Under the pieces are notes generated by a model. It saw nothing but the letters and a program-made list of their open reading frames with translations. It did no database searches and had not been told where the DNA came from. A stretch of DNA of 42,040 nucleotides from assembly GCA_903911355.1 (NCBI GenBank), contig CAIWDD010000096.1, positions 1 to 42,040 of the forward strand, read 5' to 3'. A program made the position numbers and the translations under genes. Position 1 is the stretch's first letter, and each line of letters opens with the position of its first letter. Shown here piece by piece: positions 38,065-42,040 of the stretch. Origin of the DNA: an uncultured Nodularia sp. (GTDB taxonomy: Bacteria > Cyanobacteriota > Cyanobacteriia > Cyanobacteriales > Nostocaceae).

Positions 38065-39315
38065 ATGACAGATTATAAACGTAACCGTGTTGTTGTAACT
38101 GGTGTTGGCGCGATTACACCTATTGGTAATACACCAGATGAATATTGGGAAGGATTGTTAAGCGGACGTAATGGCATTGACAAAATCACATTTTTTGATG
38201 CGTCTAGCCATGATTGTCGCATTGCTGGTGAAGTGAAAAACTTCGATCCCCTTGCTTATATGGATCGCAAAGAAGCCAAGCGGATGGATCGGTTTTCCCA
38301 ATTTGGGGTATCGGCTGCTAAACAAGCTGTATCTGATGCCAAGTTGGTGATTAATGAACTCAATTCCCAGCAGGTGGGGGTGATAATTGGCTCCGGCGTT
38401 GGTGGGTTGAAGGTGATGGAAGACCAGCAAACAATCTACCTCAACCGTGGACCTGATCGCTGTAGTCCCTTCATGATTCCCATGATGATCGCCAATATGG
38501 CGGCGGGATTAACGGCGATTCACACCGGTGCTCAAGGTCCTAATTCCTGCTCTGTGACCGCCTGCGCTGCGGGTTCTAATGCCATTGGTGATGCTTTTCG
38601 CCTCATTCAAAATGGTTATGCTCAGGCGATGATTTGCGGGGGATGTGAGTCGGCCATTACCCCTTTAGGTGTGGCTGGATTTGCCGCAGCTAGGGCCCTT
38701 TCCACTCGCAATGATGACCCGGCTCATGCTTGTCGTCCTTTCGATCGCGATCGCGATGGCTTTGTTATGGGTGAAGGTTCGGGTATTCTGATTCTAGAAT
38801 CCCTAGAACACGCCTTGAGTCGTGGGGCTCGCATTTATGCGGAAATGGTGGGCTATGGGATGACCTGTGACGCTTACCACATGACCGCCCCAGTACCAGG
38901 GGGAGAAGGTGCGGCTAGGGCTATGCAATTGGCTCTCAAAGATGGTGGACTCACCCCGGAAATGGTTAGCTATATTAATGCTCATGGCACTAGCACCCCG
39001 GCTAATGATTCTACAGAAACCGCGGCTATGAAAACGGCTTTGGGCGAGCATATCTATAAAGTCCCTGTCAGCTCTACCAAGTCGATGACCGGTCATCTTT
39101 TGGGCGGTTCGGGAGGTATTGAAGCAGTAGCGACTGTGTTAGCGATCGCTAATGATCAAATTCCCCCTACTATAAATTTAGAAAACCCCGACCCAGAGTG
39201 TGACTTAGATTATGTCCCTAATCACAGCCGCGCTCAAAAGGTTGATGTGGCACTATCTAACTCTTTTGGCTTCGGTGGTCATAATGTCACACTAGCCTTT
39301 AAGAAATATGTCTAA
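38065..39315 (+). CDS. fabF: 3-oxoacyl-ACP synthase II
   Basis: The 416-aa condensing enzyme elongates acyl-ACP with malonyl-ACP. The catalytic triad is C167 (SVTACAAGSNAIG), H307 (NAHGTSTPAND) and H344 (KSMTGHLLGGSGG). The C-terminal SNSFGFGGHNVTLAF is the standard end. It follows acpP and precedes tkt, all on the plus strand. Confidence 0.98.
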   Translation: MTDYKRNRVVVTGVGAITPIGNTPDEYWEGLLSGRNGIDKITFFDASSHDCRIAGEVKNFDPLAYMDRKEAKRMDRFSQFGVSAAKQAVSDAKLVINELNSQQVGVIIGSGVGGLKVMEDQQTIYLNRGPDRCSPFMIPMMIANMAAGLTAIHTGAQGPNSCSVTACAAGSNAIGDAFRLIQNGYAQAMICGGCESAITPLGVAGFAAARALSTRNDDPAHACRPFDRDRDGFVMGEGSGILILESLEHALSRGARIYAEMVGYGMTCDAYHMTAPVPGGEGAARAMQLALKDGGLTPEMVSYINAHGTSTPANDSTETAAMKTALGEHIYKVPVSSTKSMTGHLLGGSGGIEAVATVLAIANDQIPPTINLENPDPECDLDYVPNHSRAQKVDVALSNSFGFGGHNVTLAFKKYV

Positions 39316-39633
39316 AATTCTCCAGTTTGCCGTTTTTGGCCTCTCCTGAGTTGATTCTCTGCGAAAGTATCACAAACATCCTTCATTGCTCAATCAATGG
39401 TTCAGCATGACCTAATGATGGCAGTGATTTATCAGTAGAATCTCAGGAGATCCCGTTTGTCGATCAACCATAGGGAATGGGATGATAAACATACTGTGGG
39501 ACAATTTGAATGAATGCTCAGTTAACAGGCTGAACTCATAACACTGATCACCTATAACTGTTAATTGTTCAAATTCACCACAGGGAGAAAAGAACTTCCA
39601 AGAATGCTAACCCGTCGTTAAATATCAGAAATT
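39316..39633 (+). promoter_or_regulatory. tkt upstream region with a long imperfect stem
   Basis: In this 318-bp gap TGTGG (39495-39499), AATTTGAA (39503-39510) and TTAACAG (39522-39528) pair in order with CTGTTAA (39558-39564), TTCAAATT (39568-39575) and CCACA (39578-39582). The stem ends about 50 nt before the tkt ATG. It may be a leader structure or operator region. No gene or tRNA was seen. Confidence 0.4.
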
Positions 39634-41646
39634 ATGGCTGTTGCAACCCAATCCCTCGAAGAACTTTGTATTAACTCTATTCGCTTTTTGGCGGTTGATG
39701 CCGTAGAAAAAGCTAAATCGGGACATCCAGGATTACCCATGGGGGCGGCTCCTATGGCTTTTGTCCTCTGGGATCGCTTTATGCGATTTAACCCCAAAAA
39801 TCCTCAGTGGTTCAATCGCGATCGCTTTATCTTGTCTGCTGGTCATGGCTCCATGTTGCAATATGCCCTGCTTTACCTGACAGGCTATGATAGTGTCAGT
39901 ATTGAGGATATTAAGCAATTTCGTCAATGGGGGTCTAGGACCCCAGGCCACCCAGAAAATTTTGAAACCCCTGGGGTAGAAGTCACCACCGGTCCCCTGG
40001 GTCAAGGAATTGCTAATGGTGTGGGTTTGGCGATCGCCGAAGCTCATTTGGCTGCTAAATTCAATAAACCTGATGCCAAAATTGTTGACCACTATACCTA
40101 TGTAATTTTAGGTGATGGTTGCAACATGGAAGGTGTATCTGGTGAGGCGGCTTCCTTTGCGGGTCACTTGGGCTTAGGCAAACTGATTGCATTGTATGAC
40201 GACAACCACATCTCTATCGATGGTTCTACTGATGTAGCCTTCACAGAAGATGTATCAAAACGCTTTGAATCTTACGGTTGGCACGTCCTACACGTTGAAA
40301 ATGGAAATACAGATTTAGAGGCTATTGCCCAAGCAATTGCAGCCGCCAAAGCCGTCACCGACAAGCCCACCATGATTAAGGTAACCACCACCATCGGTTA
40401 TGGTTCCCCCAACAAGGCTAATACCGCTGGTATTCACGGTGCCGCTTTGGGTGGAGATGAGGTAGCATTAACCCGCAAGAATTTGGGCTGGGAACACGAA
40501 CCTTTTGTAATTCCTCAAGATGTTCTTGACCACACACGCAAAGCTGTAGAACGTGGCGCAGGTTACGAAGCTGAGTGGAGTAAGACATTTGCTGATTACA
40601 AGGCTAAATATCCCCAAGAAGCGGCAGAGTTTGAACGTTATCTCAATGGTACACTGCCCGCCGGTTGGGAGGAAGTATTGCCTACCTACACCCCCGAAGA
40701 TAAAGGACTACCTACCCGTAAACACTCGGAAACTTGCCTCAATAAATTGTCCGCGGTTTTACCTGAGTTAATAGGTGGTTCTGCGGATTTGACCCACTCC
40801 AACTTAACTGAACTCAAGGGTAAAGGCGACTTCCAAAAAGGAGCATACCAAAACCCCAACATTCACTTTGGTGTTCGGGAACACGCTATGGGAGCAATTT
40901 GTAATGGTATAGCTCTTCATGGTTCGGGATTAATTCCCTACGGTGCTACCTTCTTGATTTTCACAGATTATATGCGGGCGGCCATCCGTTTATCTGCCCT
41001 GTCTAAGGCTGGAGCAATTTGGGTGATGACCCACGACTCCATTGGACAAGGTGAAGATGGCCCCACACACCAACCCATAGAAACACTGGCTTCCCTGCGT
41101 GCTATTCCTAACCTGACTGTATTTCGTCCCGCAGACGGTAACGAATGCTCTGGCGCGTACAAGGTGGCGATTGAAAGAGCCAAGCAGAATGATCCGACTC
41201 TGCTAGCTTTCACCCGTCAGAATGTTCCTAACTTGGCAGGTACTTCAGTTGAGAATGTGGCTAAAGGTGGATATACAGTAGTAGACTGTGAAGGTACACC
41301 AGATATTATCTTGATTGGTACTGGTTCTGAATTGAGTCTGTGTGTAACCGCAGCTGAGAAACTCACCGCAGAAGGTAAAAAAGTCCGCGTTGTTTCTATG
41401 CCTTCTACCGATTTGTTTGATGAGCAAGAAGCAGCTTATAAAGAGTCTGTTCTACCTAAAGCTGTAACTAAGCGTTTATCTGTAGAAGCTGCTGCTAGTT
41501 TCGGTTGGCATAAATACGTCGGTAGTGAAGGTGATACCGTGAGTATTGACCGCTTCGGCGCTTCCGCTCCCGGTGGTGTTTGTATGGAGAAATTTGGCTT
41601 TAGCGTTGATAACGTATTGGCTAAGGCTAAGGCTTTATTGGGTTAA
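39634..41646 (+). CDS. tkt: Transketolase
   Basis: The 670-aa thiamine diphosphate enzyme transfers two-carbon units in the Calvin cycle and pentose phosphate path. H31 ([12 protein letters not shown]) and the cofactor motif [18 protein letters not shown] mark the first domain. [19 protein letters not shown] holds the catalytic glutamate. [17 protein letters not shown] lines the substrate channel. The ATG at 39634 gives the family length. A clear terminator follows. Confidence 0.98.
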   Translation: MAVATQSLEELCINSIRFLAVDAVEKAKSGHPGLPMGAAPMAFVLWDRFMRFNPKNPQWFNRDRFILSAGHGSMLQYALLYLTGYDSVSIEDIKQFRQWGSRTPGHPENFETPGVEVTTGPLGQGIANGVGLAIAEAHLAAKFNKPDAKIVDHYTYVILGDGCNMEGVSGEAASFAGHLGLGKLIALYDDNHISIDGSTDVAFTEDVSKRFESYGWHVLHVENGNTDLEAIAQAIAAAKAVTDKPTMIKVTTTIGYGSPNKANTAGIHGAALGGDEVALTRKNLGWEHEPFVIPQDVLDHTRKAVERGAGYEAEWSKTFADYKAKYPQEAAEFERYLNGTLPAGWEEVLPTYTPEDKGLPTRKHSETCLNKLSAVLPELIGGSADLTHSNLTELKGKGDFQKGAYQNPNIHFGVREHAMGAICNGIALHGSGLIPYGATFLIFTDYMRAAIRLSALSKAGAIWVMTHDSIGQGEDGPTHQPIETLASLRAIPNLTVFRPADGNECSGAYKVAIERAKQNDPTLLAFTRQNVPNLAGTSVENVAKGGYTVVDCEGTPDIILIGTGSELSLCVTAAEKLTAEGKKVRVVSMPSTDLFDEQEAAYKESVLPKAVTKRLSVEAAASFGWHKYVGSEGDTVSIDRFGASAPGGVCMEKFGFSVDNVLAKAKALLG

Positions 41647-41668
41647 GCAATATTTTCTGAGATTTTTT

Positions 41669-41698
41669 GGGTAGGCTTAAGGGTCTACCCTTTTTTTT
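41669..41698 (+). terminator. Rho-independent terminator of tkt
   Basis: GGGTAG (41669-41674) and CTACCC (41685-41690) with a 10-nt loop are followed by eight T. It starts 22 bp after the tkt stop. Confidence 0.9.
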
Positions 41699-41800
41699 AA
41701 AGATTCAAGCGATCGCTAGTAATAGTATACTGGTTGCCATTTTAGCAAGTCATTTGGCAACATACGCCATGGACAACCCGCACAAAGAACATAAAATTCA

Positions 41801-42020
41801 GAAGTCCAGGATGTGTGAGGTGGTTAAGATCCCCGACTTCTCTCCCAAATATTCAATAACTCCCTAGGTTATGGAAGAAGTCCAGGATGTGTGAGGTGGT
41901 TAAGATCCCCGACTTCTCACATCATCACAGGTACTCTAGGATAACTTAGCTAGAAGTCTGGTTAAGATCCCCGACTTCTCTCCCAAATATTCAATAACTC
42001 CCTAGGTTATGGAAGAAGTC
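41801..42020. repeat. Cluster of 42-bp and 61-bp direct repeats
   Basis: A 42-bp word starting GAAGTCCAGGATGTGTGAGG occurs at 41801-41842 and 41877-41918. A 61-bp word starting GGTTAAGATCCCCGACTTCT occurs at 41822-41882 and 41960-42020. The ends GAAGTC...GACTTC are inverted to each other, so each unit can fold. Related words appear in the hairpin at 1298-1324. The cluster may go on beyond the window. No gene is seen here. Confidence 0.85.
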
Positions 42021-42040
42021 GGGGATCTGTGTGACTGTGG

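Noticed and set aside
39316-39633. tRNA gene in the tkt upstream gap
   Set aside because: The pairing arms do not make a cloverleaf and no T-loop word (GGTTCGAATCC type) is present.
41667-41867. 66-aa frame after tkt
   Set aside because: It covers the tkt terminator and the repeat cluster and has no protein-like pattern.

Overview
The window looks like a chromosomal segment of a heterocyst-forming, nitrogen-fixing cyanobacterium (order Nostocales). The reasons are: a heterocyst-type respiratory and regulatory block (ctaC-ctaD-ctaE oxidase genes, a nif-type ferredoxin fdxB, and the ferredoxin-HTH regulator cnfR/patB); psaA-psaB of photosystem I; frequent GCGATCGC (HIP1) octamers; and heptanucleotide STRR arrays (TTCCCTG/TTCCCTA). 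Genus and species cannot be fixed by reading alone.

Region 1 (1-10295) is bounded by two same-orientation copies of a small element of about 208 bp that looks like a MITE and carries an STRR array inside. Between the copies lie cysK (+), then a minus-strand run read from right to left: fdxB, ctaC, ctaD, ctaE, a helical hypothetical protein, a possible 53-aa Pro-rich peptide, a cysteine-dioxygenase-like cupin, and an ArsC-like nitrogenase-associated protein with a His/Cys tail. cnfR (+) diverges from fdxB across a 957-bp AT-rich gap that holds a possible decayed gene. Together these fit micro-oxic heterocyst physiology: O2 removal by an A2-type cytochrome oxidase, electron supply to nitrogenase, a nif regulator, and cysteine/sulfur handling.

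Region 2 (10296-19454) has dnaK (-), dusB (+), a 1026-aa CyRepA1-like plasmid replication/helicase protein (-) sitting among chromosomal genes, and a Pro/Glu-rich lipoprotein (-). Region 3 (19455-24142) is psaA-psaB with a clear terminator. Region 4 (24143-31036) has a small hypothetical gene followed by a possible remnant, trpB (-), a SUI1/eIF1-like factor, an unlisted 52-aa Pmp3/YqaE membrane peptide, a secreted seven-TPR protein with near-identical DNA repeats, and clpB.

Region 5 (31037-37423) has an STRR array, an SRPBCC protein (-), a small two-helix membrane protein, rubredoxin, a BaiN/YhiN-type flavoprotein, a CrtL-type lycopene cyclase (-) preceded by a hairpin that could cover its ribosome binding site, lpxD (+), and an HdrB-like CCG protein (-). 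Region 6 (37424-42040) has acpP, fabF and tkt, then a terminator and a cluster of 42-bp and 61-bp direct repeats that runs to the window end.

No rRNA, tRNA, CRISPR array or transposase gene was recognised. The least ordinary parts are the MITE-bounded heterocyst island with its sulfur/metal side genes, the chromosomal CyRepA1-like protein, and the possible decayed gene between fdxB and cnfR.
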